Of a DNA stretch of 64,000 bases, positions 9,360 to 17,395 are shown piece by piece. Each line of letters opens with the position of its first letter. Positions within the stretch are counted from its first letter, which is position 1. Location of the stretch: the NCBI GenBank assembly GCA_902780525.1, contig CACZFL010000005.1, forward strand, positions 62,001 through 126,000, in the 5' to 3' direction. The notes under the pieces were generated by a model. The model made no database searches and was not told where the DNA came from. It saw nothing but the letters and a program-made list of their open reading frames with translations. Position numbers and translations under genes: made by a program. Source of the DNA: an uncultured bacterium. GTDB lineage: Bacteria; Cyanobacteriota; Vampirovibrionia; Gastranaerophilales; Gastranaerophilaceae.

Positions 9360-9971
9360 TTATCCCTCAGTTGCAACGTTTACAAGAGTTGGTCTGAGAA
9401 CTTTATCCCCGAGTTTATACCCTTTTTGAAGTTCAGCGATAATTGTGTGTTCCGGAATATCGCTTGAAGGTGTCTGCATAACAGCTTCATGGAAGTTTGG
9501 ATCAAAAACTTCCCCTTCTGCCTTGATTGTTTCAAGTCCTGCTTTTGCCAAAACGTCCGTAAAGTTTTTGTATGCAAGATTATAGCATTCTTTAACTTTT
9601 TCGCAGTCATCAACTGTTTCAATTGCTTTCATTCCTCTTTCAAAGTTATCAAGAACTTCAAGCATTTTCTTTAAAGTGCTTTCTGCACCGTATTTAAGCA
9701 AAGCTTCACGCTCCTGCTCATTACGTTTTCTGAAATTATCAAAATCAGCAGCAAGTCTTATGTACTGACTATTTAATGTATCATATTTTTCCTGCAGAGG
9801 ATTGACTTCACTTTCAGAAACAGTACTATCATCAGTATTTTCGCTGTTCTTTTCTGTGTTATCTTCCTGTGAATCTTCTGTCTGTTCTTCGTTTAAATTA
9901 TCGCTGATTTCAGATTCTGCTTCTTTTGTTTTATCCTCGTCTTTTACTGCTTTTTTGAACGGATTTTCCAT
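9360..9971 (-). CDS. grpE: GrpE nucleotide-exchange factor
   Basis: Nucleotide-exchange partner of DnaK. The N-terminal 60 residues are very acidic (Glu/Asp/Ser/Asn), then comes the long coiled coil with RLAADFDNFRKRNEQER near residue 80. The C-terminal beta wing contains FDPNFHEAVMQ and ends in PTLVNVA, all family signatures. The ATG at 9971 follows AGGGGG; an in-frame upstream codon would add only seven residues with no better ribosome site. It heads the grpE-dnaJ pair, which is the common arrangement. Confidence 0.95.
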   Translation of the reverse strand: MENPFKKAVKDEDKTKEAESEISDNLNEEQTEDSQEDNTEKNSENTDDSTVSESEVNPLQEKYDTLNSQYIRLAADFDNFRKRNEQEREALLKYGAESTLKKMLEVLDNFERGMKAIETVDDCEKVKECYNLAYKNFTDVLAKAGLETIKAEGEVFDPNFHEAVMQTPSSDIPEHTIIAELQKGYKLGDKVLRPTLVNVATEG

Positions 9972-10061
9972 AGTTTTCCCCCTGTTTAACATTATATATG
10001 ATAATTATATGACATCAAATCCGAAACAGGGATAAACTTTATTTTTTTTTAACTATTCAAA

Positions 10062-10090
10062 AAAAACACCGTACATTGTACGGTGTTTTT
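10062..10090 (-). terminator. Rho-independent terminator after adk
   Basis: Stem ACACCGTAC / GTACGGTGT with a three-base loop and A/T tracts on both sides. It sits 9 bp past the adk stop and could also work in the other direction. Confidence 0.85.
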
Positions 10091-10098
10091 GTAAAATA

Positions 10099-10755
10099 TT
10101 ATTTATTAACTATATCTAATAACCTGTTCCAGACATCATCTATCGAACCATTTGCATCAAGCTTGTATAAAACACCTTTTTGCTCATAGAACTCAATCAG
10201 CGGTGCGGTTTCTTTATTATATGTATCAAAACGCGCACGTGCGATTTCTTCGTTGTCGTCGGCGCGGGTTTTAAGCTCAACATTACATTTGTCGCAGATG
10301 TTTTCCACTTTTGACGGTTTGAACTTTTTGTTGTATATCTCACCGCACTTAGGACAAGACTGTCTGTTAACGATTCTTTCTATTAACAGTTCTGTATCAA
10401 TATCAAAGTAAATTGCTTTAAAATCGGCTTTTTCTTTGTCTGTACCTGCATTAATTTTTTCTAAGAGTTCTGCTTGGGCTAGACTTCTGGGGTATCCGTC
10501 AAGAACGTACCCTTCTTTGCAGTCATCTTCTGATAATCGGTTTCCGATAATTTGTCCGACAAGTTCCGGCGGTACAAGCTGACCTTTATCTATAAAAGAC
10601 TTTGCATAAAGTCCGTCAGGAGTAGCTTTTGCAATCTCGGCTCTTAAAAGTGAGCCTGTATCAATGTGTGGAAAACCTAAATATTCTGACAATTTGTTTG
10701 TCTGTGTTCCTTTTCCGCAGGCAGGCGGTCCCAAAAATATAAGTTCTTTTTTCAT
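10099..10755 (-). CDS. adk: Adenylate kinase, zinc-LID type
   Basis: Interconverts ATP + AMP and 2 ADP. The P-loop GPPACGKGT is at residues 9-17. The AMP-binding DTGSLLR and GYPRS segments follow. The LID domain at about 130-156 carries two Cys pairs (CPKC and CDKC), which makes this a zinc-binding long-form enzyme rather than a His/Ser/Asp/Thr LID. At 218 residues it matches the long form. It is transcribed alone with its own terminator, apart from the secY-adk arrangement common elsewhere. Confidence 0.96.
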   Translation of the reverse strand: MKKELIFLGPPACGKGTQTNKLSEYLGFPHIDTGSLLRAEIAKATPDGLYAKSFIDKGQLVPPELVGQIIGNRLSEDDCKEGYVLDGYPRSLAQAELLEKINAGTDKEKADFKAIYFDIDTELLIERIVNRQSCPKCGEIYNKKFKPSKVENICDKCNVELKTRADDNEEIARARFDTYNKETAPLIEFYEQKGVLYKLDANGSIDDVWNRLLDIVNK

Positions 10756-10951
10756 TATTTTTCCTCTCTCTCGGATTTTTAATTATTATACCTTTAATAA
10801 AAGCTATTTACAAATGGTAAATAATGTTAAGAAAAAACGACTTTTTTAACTCCGTCTTTACAAAACTTAACAAATGAGAATAAAAAAGGCAATTTTTAAA
10901 AAGATATATACTTTATATATATGTAAGAGATAAATATAGAGAGATAATAAA

Positions 10952-11287
10952 ATGACAGAATTATACAGCGCAATCGAAAGAAACAAAAAACCGGTCGGAG
11001 CTTTAGAAATCCCTGCTGACTTTGATTTTTACTACCTGAATAAAAAAGACAGACAAATGAGATTCAACAACGGCGGTGACCCGATTTACGCTATTTTTGA
11101 CAAAATTGACAACAGACCACTTTCAAAAATCGCAAAAGATTTCGTTAAAGAACTTTTACATCTTACACAAATTTTCAGGCTCTTTTATAAGAGCTTTTTT
11201 ATTATGTTAACCCCCGTGCGGGTGCGCTGTTTCATAAACGTCCTTCATGTGTTTCATAGAGATATGGGTATAAATTTGAGTATTTGA
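10952..11287 (+). CDS. Small orphan protein; last third is probably read-through
   Basis: Not recognised. The ATG is preceded by AGAGAG and the first 70-75 codons look like a real gene (MTELYSAIERNKKPVGALEI...KDFVKELLHLTQ). The frame then runs through an intrinsic terminator hairpin (11179-11200) and into the convergent recombinase gene, so the last 35 or so residues are antisense shadow. The native stop may have been lost by a small indel near 11150-11178, or the protein may truly overlap. No signal peptide or membrane segment. Confidence 0.45.
   Translation: MTELYSAIERNKKPVGALEIPADFDFYYLNKKDRQMRFNNGGDPIYAIFDKIDNRPLSKIAKDFVKELLHLTQIFRLFYKSFFIMLTPVRVRCFINVLHVFHRDMGINLSI
11179..11200 (+). terminator. 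Rho-independent terminator for the small gene at 10952
   Basis: Stem GCTCTT / AAGAGC with a TTAT loop followed by six T on the plus strand. It is placed 7 bp before the convergent recombinase stop. It falls inside the open frame of the small plus-strand gene, which argues that this frame overruns its natural end. Confidence 0.75.
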
Positions 11288-12121
11288 GATACCTGCATGA
11301 CCCAAAAGCTCCTGTACTACTCTTAAATCGGCGCCGTTTTCTATGAGTTTTGTTGCAAAACTATGTCTGAATACGTGCGGTGTGACCTTTTTGGGGAGCT
11401 CTATTTTTTCAACAGTTTCGTTTATGACTTTGCGGATTGTTTTGTTTTGAAGTCTGTATCCTGTGTTATTAATAAACAATGGTGAGCTATCGCTTTTATC
11501 AGGTGTTGTATAATCTTTTCCGACAATAAGTGCGCGTGCAGAGTCTATATATTGTTTAAGGTAATTTTTTGCCCTGTCTGACATAAGTACGATTCTTTCT
11601 TTTGCGCCTTTACCGAATACCCTTATTTCATTTTCTTCAAGGTTTATATCACCAAAATTAAGATTACTGAGCTCTGAAACACGCATGCCTGTTGCCCACA
11701 AAAGTTCTAATATAACTCTGTTTCTGAATCCTGCAGGGGTATCTATTTTTACGTTGTTAAGAATCTGTTCGACTTCTTCCGGAGTGAGAAACTTCGGAAG
11801 CGGTTTCGGGCGTTTTGGTGCCGTAAGAGAGATTGCAGGGTTTGTTTCCGTGTACTTTTCCCGGAATAAAAATTTGTAAAAAGTTCTTATGGAAGCCGTT
11901 TTTCTGGCGATTGTAGTTTTTTTGTAATCAAATCTCTGAATAAAATGTAAATATTCTTTAAGTCGTTCAAAGTTCACGTTAACACAGCTTTCTCCGTTCA
12001 GCCAGAGTATAAAACTTACGATATCCGAGCAGTAAGCATCAAGTGTATGTTCGGAAAAGTTCTTTTCAACGCTTAAGTATGTTTTGAATTCTTCTATATA
12101 AGCTTTTTCTTTTTGTTCCAT
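11207..12121 (-). CDS. Tyrosine recombinase, XerC/XerD family
   Basis: Site-specific recombinase of the chromosome-dimer-resolution type. An N-terminal SAM-like core-binding domain (about 5-90) is followed by a catalytic domain. Catalytic residues visible are Arg in TGMRVSEL, the HVFRHSFAT box (His-x-x-Arg), the LLGHAGIS segment with the second His, and Tyr in TQIYTHIS. 304 residues from the ATG at 12121; an in-frame TTG six codons upstream is less likely. It stands alone rather than in an integrative element: no att-like repeats or cargo flank it, so a housekeeping Xer role is favoured. XerC cannot be told from XerD by eye. Confidence 0.9.
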   Translation of the reverse strand: MEQKEKAYIEEFKTYLSVEKNFSEHTLDAYCSDIVSFILWLNGESCVNVNFERLKEYLHFIQRFDYKKTTIARKTASIRTFYKFLFREKYTETNPAISLTAPKRPKPLPKFLTPEEVEQILNNVKIDTPAGFRNRVILELLWATGMRVSELSNLNFGDINLEENEIRVFGKGAKERIVLMSDRAKNYLKQYIDSARALIVGKDYTTPDKSDSSPLFINNTGYRLQNKTIRKVINETVEKIELPKKVTPHVFRHSFATKLIENGADLRVVQELLGHAGISNTQIYTHISMKHMKDVYETAHPHGG

Positions 12122-12194
12122 GTTTACAATCTCACTCAAATATTATACAATATTTCCGTAAGTTGTGAACTTCCGGAATATAAGAAGCTGATTT

Positions 12195-12449
12195 ATGAAT
12201 ATATTGAAAACATTTGAGACATATCTAAAAGAACCCCTGAGTATTCTCCGGGAAAATTTCATACAGATTATCGGTTTGCAGACAGGCAATATTTTTGCTA
12301 ATAAACCTTCAATAGATGTAAGTTTTACTGATAATAAAACTCAGATAACTGTAATTAATAACGATAAACTGTATAATCTGCTTTCTTTGGTAACCCGCAG
12401 AGCAAAGATGAAAGCAAAAGACATGGAGAAGGAGCATGAATCAGCTTAA
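12195..12449 (+). CDS. Small orphan protein upstream of engB
   Basis: 84 residues, not recognised. The ATG lies 18 bp after the recombinase start on the opposite strand, so the two genes share a short divergent control region. The chain alternates helix (LKTFETYLKEPLSILRENF) and strands (SIDVSFTDNKTQITVIN), ending in a basic helix (TRRAKMKAKDMEKEHE). It overlaps the engB start by 14 bp, which suggests translational coupling to that ribosome-assembly GTPase. Confidence 0.55.
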   Translation: MNILKTFETYLKEPLSILRENFIQIIGLQTGNIFANKPSIDVSFTDNKTQITVINNDKLYNLLSLVTRRAKMKAKDMEKEHESA

Positions 12450-13011
12450 TGCAAAATTTATTATAAGTGCGGAAAAGCTGTCGCAATGTCCCGATTTCCA
12501 GCTTCCAGAGTTTCCATTGCTCGGGCGTTCAAATGTCGGAAAATCATCTTTTATAAATACAATTGCAAACAATAAAAAACTTGCAAAAACATCTAATACG
12601 CCCGGTAAAACAAGGCTGATTAATTTTTTTAATTTTTCGGATAATTTTATTTTGGCAGACCTTCCGGGATACGGTTACGCAAAAGTTTCAAAAGAAGCGC
12701 AGACAAAATGGCAGAAAAATCTTGAAGAGTATCTCTTAAAACGTACTCAGATGAAATCTCTGATACAGTTTATTGATGCACGTCATGAAGTTCAGAAAAA
12801 TGATATTCAGATGAGAGAATGGGTTTTGGCATATAATATCCCGATATTTACCATAATTACAAAAACAGATTGTATTCCGAGAGGACAGCACCAGAAGGTA
12901 TTACAAAGCGTAAAAAAACAGTTTGGCGGTGATGTTCTTTTGTTCAGCGCAACGGACAGATTTTATTGTGAAGCAATTATTGAATATTTAATAAATTTAT
13001 GTGAAAATTAA
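12436..13011 (+). CDS. engB: Ribosome-biogenesis GTPase EngB/YsxC
   Basis: GTPase needed for late 50S assembly. G1 GRSNVGKSS is near residues 30-38. The G2 segment is SNTPGKTRLINFF, G3 is DLPGYGYAKV, and G4 is ITKTD. At 191 residues it is the usual compact form with a C-terminal helix. The start is supported by a GGAG 7 bases upstream that lies inside the preceding small gene. Confidence 0.95.
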   Translation: MNQLNAKFIISAEKLSQCPDFQLPEFPLLGRSNVGKSSFINTIANNKKLAKTSNTPGKTRLINFFNFSDNFILADLPGYGYAKVSKEAQTKWQKNLEEYLLKRTQMKSLIQFIDARHEVQKNDIQMREWVLAYNIPIFTIITKTDCIPRGQHQKVLQSVKKQFGGDVLLFSATDRFYCEAIIEYLINLCEN

Positions 13012-13070
13012 TTACATATTTGAGACTATCATAATTATTTAAGTTAAGTTTAAATTTGAAAGGGTATGAT

Positions 13071-14003
13071 GTGTTAAAAAAAACTGATAAAGAAGATTTG
13101 TGTCAGATATCTTTGACAGGCATTCGTTCTCTTGCTTTGTTCGGACTGTTAGTTAAGGCTCCTATGTCACTTGAGGATATAAGAAAAGCTTTTATTGAAT
13201 ACAACATAATGGACTCTTCAAATTCTGATGATATTCTGAGGATTGATATTAATACGCTTCGAAAAATGGGATGTGTTATATCAAGAGCAGACCACAGAAC
13301 AAATAATAAATATGTTTTAATTGAACACCCTTTCAAGCTTGATATAAGTAATGAAGAAGTGTCTGTTGTAAAACGTGCATTTAACAGAATTAAAGAAAAT
13401 GCAGATTTAAGCCTTCTGCTTTTATATGATAATTTGTTTAAAAAAATAGCACCGTATATTTCAAGAAATGAAGTCAAAGAGTTTTTACTCGGGATCTCAC
13501 CATTGAAAAAATATTCTCTTGTAATTCTTAATGAACTAAAAAAAGTCTGCGATAATAAAAATGTCGTGAAACTCATATATAAAACCCCAACAGTTAATGA
13601 AGAATCAGAAAAAGAAATCATTGCTGATTATATAAAACTTCAAAACGATAAATTGTATTTATACGGTTTGGATAAAGGTTCAAATCAGCCCGTATATCTG
13701 AACATAAAACGTATATTAAAAATTCTTTCAACAGACAGCTGTGAAGATAAACAAGCAGCAAAACCGACAACAGTAAGATTTATGCTGAAAGAGTTCGGTG
13801 TTATGGGGCTGACTGATAATGAGGAAATAGAAAGCGGCGAGGAATCTACTGGTTTTATAATCAGGGGACAATACCATAATAAATTTTTTGCAACGCAGAG
13901 AATACTCTCATTTGGTTCAAAGTGTACAATACTTGAGCCAGAGGACTTTAAGCAAGATGTTATTGAGATATTAAAAAAGATGAGGGAGGTTTATAATGGC
14001 TAA
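13071..14003 (+). CDS. WYL-domain transcriptional regulator, first of a pair
   Basis: About 310 residues. An N-terminal winged-helix-like region (GIRSLALFGLLVKAPMSLED...LRKMGCVISRA) is followed by a middle helical segment and a WYL-type SH3-like sensor near 170-230 (LYLYGLDKG...YLNIKRILKIL). The C-terminus continues as a WCX-like extension. GTG at 13071 is preferred because AAAGGG lies six bases upstream; a TTG five codons earlier is the alternative. It overlaps the next WYL gene by 8 bp. Paired adjacent WYL proteins often act as a heterodimer (as in PafB/PafC); the ligand here is unknown. Confidence 0.75.
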   Translation: MLKKTDKEDLCQISLTGIRSLALFGLLVKAPMSLEDIRKAFIEYNIMDSSNSDDILRIDINTLRKMGCVISRADHRTNNKYVLIEHPFKLDISNEEVSVVKRAFNRIKENADLSLLLLYDNLFKKIAPYISRNEVKEFLLGISPLKKYSLVILNELKKVCDNKNVVKLIYKTPTVNEESEKEIIADYIKLQNDKLYLYGLDKGSNQPVYLNIKRILKILSTDSCEDKQAAKPTTVRFMLKEFGVMGLTDNEEIESGEESTGFIIRGQYHNKFFATQRILSFGSKCTILEPEDFKQDVIEILKKMREVYNG

Positions 14004-14865
14004 AAATATTTTGGCACAGAAAATTAATTCTTCTTCAATACAGGTTATTAAAACGCTTAAAGTTCTGCTTCAGGGTGATTATACAATGCATGAGCTTATA
14101 GATAAGCTTAACGAAAAAGAGTCTGATCCTGTATTTAACAACAGTGTTATCAGTAAGTATATCAATACATGCAGATTCTGTGGTTTTGATATACATAAAA
14201 TCCATAATAAATATTACGTTTCAAAAATTCCTTTTGGTCTTGAGTTATCTGATATTGATGTGGATATAATAAAATCACTCTGTGCTTATGTGCAGGATGA
14301 AATGTCATCAAGAAACGCTTCATTAATTAATTCGTTTTTTGACAAAATCAGACGGTTTTCAAACAGAGAAATTGAAACAGTTAATAAAGACAAGCTTGAT
14401 TTGTCGATTGAATTGTTTGAAAGAGCTGTTGCAAAACAGCGAAAAGTAAAACTGTTGTTTAAAAATAGAGACATCATAGAATGTATTCCGGTAGATGTTA
14501 CAAAAGAAGCGGATAAAACCTATTTCAATATATTATATAAAAATCCAAGAAGCATTGATTCTTCAAGGCTTGCCGGAATACAAATGACAGGTCAGCGCTA
14601 TGCTGAACCGTTTACATCCGAGCAAACAGTTGTGTTTAAACTAACTGGCGGTTTGGCAAAACGATATGAACCAAGGGCAAATGAAAGCGTTGAGATTACC
14701 CCTGACGGAGATTTAATTGTTACAAATAAGTATGAAAGAAAAGAGATGTTGTTTTCAAGATTACTCAGATATGACGACAAGTGTGAAATCATCAGACCTG
14801 TCGCTTACAGGGAAGAAATGAAGGAACTGATAAATGAAATGCTTCAGAATTACGGGGTTAACTAA
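13996..14865 (+). CDS. WYL-domain transcriptional regulator, second of a pair
   Basis: 289 residues with a short N-terminal winged helix (IQVIKTLKVLLQGDYTMHEL...NKYYVSKIPFG), a middle region (IELFERAVAKQRKVKLLF) and a WYL-like sensor with PVDVTKEADKTYFNILYKN. The C-terminal extension ends in YREEMKELINEML, the usual end of WCX regions. It is distantly related to the preceding gene in architecture and overlaps it by 8 bp, so both are made together. Its stop directly abuts the coaX ATG, so coenzyme A supply is cotranscribed with the regulator pair. Confidence 0.75.
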   Translation: MAKNILAQKINSSSIQVIKTLKVLLQGDYTMHELIDKLNEKESDPVFNNSVISKYINTCRFCGFDIHKIHNKYYVSKIPFGLELSDIDVDIIKSLCAYVQDEMSSRNASLINSFFDKIRRFSNREIETVNKDKLDLSIELFERAVAKQRKVKLLFKNRDIIECIPVDVTKEADKTYFNILYKNPRSIDSSRLAGIQMTGQRYAEPFTSEQTVVFKLTGGLAKRYEPRANESVEITPDGDLIVTNKYERKEMLFSRLLRYDDKCEIIRPVAYREEMKELINEMLQNYGVN

Positions 14866-15648
14866 ATGTTTTTAGCGGTAGATGCGGGAAATACAAAAGT
14901 TACATTTGGTTTTTTTGACGGAGACAAGATAAAACACGTTGAAAGTGTTACATGTACTGCAAATACAAAATGTTCAGATATAGAAGTAATGTTAAAAGAG
15001 CGGTTTACAAACTTCAGGGTTGAACACTGTATGATTTCATCAGTTGTTGATGAACTTACGGAAAACCTGAAAAATGTAGTATCGGAGTTTTTCTCTGTCG
15101 CACCTTTGGTTCTTTCGCATAAACTGAATTACGGTATTAATTTTAAATCAGAACATCCTGAAAAATACGGTGCCGACAGAGTTGCAAATGTTCATGCTGC
15201 AGCAAAATTGTATGAACAAAGACCTCTTATTGTGATTGACAGCGGTTCTGCAACAACATTTGAAGTTATTGATAAAAACGGTGATTTTTCCGGTGGTTTG
15301 ATTATGCCTGGCATGGAGCTTCAGTTAAAAGTTCTGGGTGAAAAAACATCAAAACTGCCTTCGCTAAGTTTAAAAAAACTATCTGACGATATAAACATAA
15401 TATCCAATGATACAGAGGAAGCAATTTATGCTGGGGTTGTCGTTGCTCACGCTCAGGCTGTACAGGGTCTTTTAAAACTGTGTGAACAAAAACTCGGAGA
15501 AAAAGCTTTTGTTGTCGGAACGGGCGGAAATATAAACTTGGTAAACAAATTTATGAATGAAAGAAAAATTGATGTCATAAACCCATCTCTTACACTGGAA
15601 GGAATAAGAATGATTTATGAACTCAATAAATTACTTGTTTGCGGATAG
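14866..15648 (+). CDS. coaX: Type III pantothenate kinase
   Basis: Phosphorylates pantothenate in the first committed step of CoA synthesis; ASKHA fold. The phosphate-1 motif VDAGNTKVTF is at residues 4-13. The HPEKYGADRVAN segment near 100 binds the substrate. DSGSATTFEV and the GGLIMPG segment complete the ATP site. 260 residues is the usual length. It is the last gene of the WYL pair transcript, with zero spacing to the upstream stop, and overlaps the convergent HAD gene by 18 bp at its end. Confidence 0.93.
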   Translation: MFLAVDAGNTKVTFGFFDGDKIKHVESVTCTANTKCSDIEVMLKERFTNFRVEHCMISSVVDELTENLKNVVSEFFSVAPLVLSHKLNYGINFKSEHPEKYGADRVANVHAAAKLYEQRPLIVIDSGSATTFEVIDKNGDFSGGLIMPGMELQLKVLGEKTSKLPSLSLKKLSDDINIISNDTEEAIYAGVVVAHAQAVQGLLKLCEQKLGEKAFVVGTGGNINLVNKFMNERKIDVINPSLTLEGIRMIYELNKLLVCG

Positions 15649-16428
15649 TACGAACTTATCAATAACTTTTACAAATCCGTCATTATAAACGGAATCAGTA
15701 ATATAATCGGCAACTGATTTAAGCTCTTCTGTTGCATTTCCCATTGCAACTTTGACTCCGCCGGCCTGTAAAAGAGCTATGTCATTATTCTGGTCGCCTA
15801 TGGTGAGAGTTTCTTCCTCTTTTATTCCCCAGTATTCTTGTAAAAATTTAACGGCACAGTATTTTGAACCCTCTGGGTTAGAAAACTCAAGAAAATGCGG
15901 GGTTGATTTAATTATATAAAGTTCAGGAAAAATATTAGGAAGTTCTTTTTCATACTGGCTGATTCTTTCGGCGTTAGTATAGTCAATCGCAAGAATTTTA
16001 TTAACCCTGTTTAGTTCAATCTCATCAAAGGGTTTTACAACATAATCTATACGCTGAACCTCTGCGTATTTCTGAACTTCCTCGTTATCAAGCTCTGAAT
16101 ATAAAGTGTCATTGTTGTAGAGGTTAATGTGGATTTTTTCTTCTTTTGCCCAGTTTATAATTTTTCTAGCCTGAATCTCCGACAGGTATCTTTCGTACAA
16201 AATATTTCCGCCATCATTAACAAGTCCGCCCTGATATGAAACTACCGGAGTTTTGAGATTAAGTTCATCTCTTACAAGTAACGCTGCTTTGTTCATCCTT
16301 CCCGTTACAAGCACAACTTTAATTCCGTTTTCCTGCAAGCTGCTTATGCAGGATTTAACACCTTCCGAGAACTTTCCGTTAAGAGGTAATATTGTTCCGT
16401 CAATATCTGTCGCAATAAATTTAATCAT
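15631..16428 (-). CDS. Cof-type HAD-IIB phosphatase
   Basis: Haloacid dehalogenase hydrolase of the Cof/YbiV type. Motif I ATDIDGTILP is at residues 6-15 (Asp nucleophile and acid/base). Motif II is LVTGR, and motif IV is GDQNNDIALLQAGG near 215, followed by VAMGNA. A C2b cap lies between motifs II and III. 265 residues is typical. These enzymes dephosphorylate sugar phosphates or FMN/PLP-like compounds; the substrate is not predictable. It ends inside coaX on the opposite strand. Confidence 0.88.
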   Translation of the reverse strand: MIKFIATDIDGTILPLNGKFSEGVKSCISSLQENGIKVVLVTGRMNKAALLVRDELNLKTPVVSYQGGLVNDGGNILYERYLSEIQARKIINWAKEEKIHINLYNNDTLYSELDNEEVQKYAEVQRIDYVVKPFDEIELNRVNKILAIDYTNAERISQYEKELPNIFPELYIIKSTPHFLEFSNPEGSKYCAVKFLQEYWGIKEEETLTIGDQNNDIALLQAGGVKVAMGNATEELKSVADYITDSVYNDGFVKVIDKFVLSANK

Positions 16429-16472
16429 AAATTTATTCTATCATAAAATACATTTCTCTTCCTCCTCTATAT

Positions 16473-16646
16473 ATTTACCCCTCTATAATAACGCCTAACT
16501 TGTGAGCCGTTCAACCAGCCGGGATACATTTACCCCTCTATAATAATGCCTAACGTGTAAGCCGTTCAACCAGCCGGGATACATTTACCCCTCTATAATA
16601 ATGCCTAACGTGTAAGCCGTTCAACCAGCCGGAATACATTTACCCC
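16473..16646 (+). repeat. 55-bp tandem repeat, three units plus a partial one
   Basis: Units start at 16473, 16528 and 16583, and a partial unit starts at 16638; each begins with ATTTACCCC and carries GCCGTTCAACCAGCCGG. Units two and three are nearly identical; unit one differs at a few positions. There are no unique spacers, so it is not a CRISPR. It fills most of the 285-bp gap between the HAD gene and the repeat-protein gene. A diverged relative of the second half of the unit lies at 22699-22728. Confidence 0.9.
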
Positions 16647-16647
16647 C

Positions 16648-16675
16648 CAAAAAAAACGCTCAAAGAATGAGCGTT
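16648..16675 (-). terminator. Rho-independent terminator of the repeat-protein gene
   Basis: Stem AACGCTCA / TGAGCGTT with a five-base loop. On the minus strand it is followed by eight T, 39 bp past the stop of the gene at 16714. Confidence 0.85.
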
Positions 16676-16713
16676 ATAAATTTAATAAGGTATTTTAATA
16701 AGGTTATTTATAG

Positions 16714-17295
16714 TTAACTTTTTTTGCTAAACAACTTCCAGTTTAAGGGATTGAGTTTTGCTAAAAAACTTGTTTTTTTAGCAGCTTTTTTCCCAAGTCT
16801 TCCGAAACCTGCTTTTAGACCCAAAATACCGATTCCTGCGGCAGCGAGTCCTAAAACAAATTTTGGTGTTCTGTCTATAACAGATTTTGTTTTATAATAT
16901 CCGTTCATAATGTTATTTTGAGTATCGGTAAATCCGCCAAAAGTATTCATACCTCCGGCTTGTGAATGCGCTCCGATACCGACTCCGTTATATGTATTAG
17001 TTCCACCGGCTTGAGAATATGCGCCTATACCAGTTCCGTTAAAGGTATTCATTCCGCCTGCTTGTGAGAGTGAACCAATTTGGGGCTGTGACTGAACAGG
17101 GTTGGCTGTAAGGTGAAAAGAGTCATTGCTCATTCCGTGATTCTGGTATAAACCACCTTGCTGTGCCATATCAAGATACGGATTACTCATTTGCATCATA
17201 GGGGATACAGGGACACCGACAGCTAAATCAGTCGGTACGTATTCCAATATTCCCTTTTCGTATAAATGATACAAAGTATAAGGGTTCAATGCCAT
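16714..17295 (-). CDS. Orphan with 17-residue Gly/Asn repeats and a C-terminal hydrophobic segment
   Basis: 193 residues, not recognised. Three 17-residue units (SQAGGMNTFNGTGIGAY and variants, the last truncated) lie at about 78-122. A hydrophobic helix (FVLGLAAAGIGILGLKAGFG) at about 146-165 follows, and the end is very basic (GKKAAKKTSFLAKLNPL). The N-terminus is Met/Gln/Pro-rich with no signal peptide, so this looks like a tail-anchored or membrane-inserting protein with a low-complexity extension. The ATG has AAGG nine bases upstream. It is transcribed alone with its own terminator. Confidence 0.6.
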   Translation of the reverse strand: MALNPYTLYHLYEKGILEYVPTDLAVGVPVSPMMQMSNPYLDMAQQGGLYQNHGMSNDSFHLTANPVQSQPQIGSLSQAGGMNTFNGTGIGAYSQAGGTNTYNGVGIGAHSQAGGMNTFGGFTDTQNNIMNGYYKTKSVIDRTPKFVLGLAAAGIGILGLKAGFGRLGKKAAKKTSFLAKLNPLNWKLFSKKS

Positions 17296-17395
17296 ACTAA
17301 AACACCTTCTAAGTTCTACACACTTATATAAAGTTTTTTTGTCCGAAAAAATTGCTTTTTTTGTGTAGAATGTAACAAAGTGTTAAGAGAGTCGT

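Noticed and set aside
13103-13621. Minus-strand ORF opposite the first WYL gene
   Set aside because: The WYL gene has the recognisable domain and overlaps the next gene properly; the antisense frame has no motif.
16473-16646. CRISPR array
   Set aside because: The units are contiguous copies with no unique spacers and no cas genes are present.
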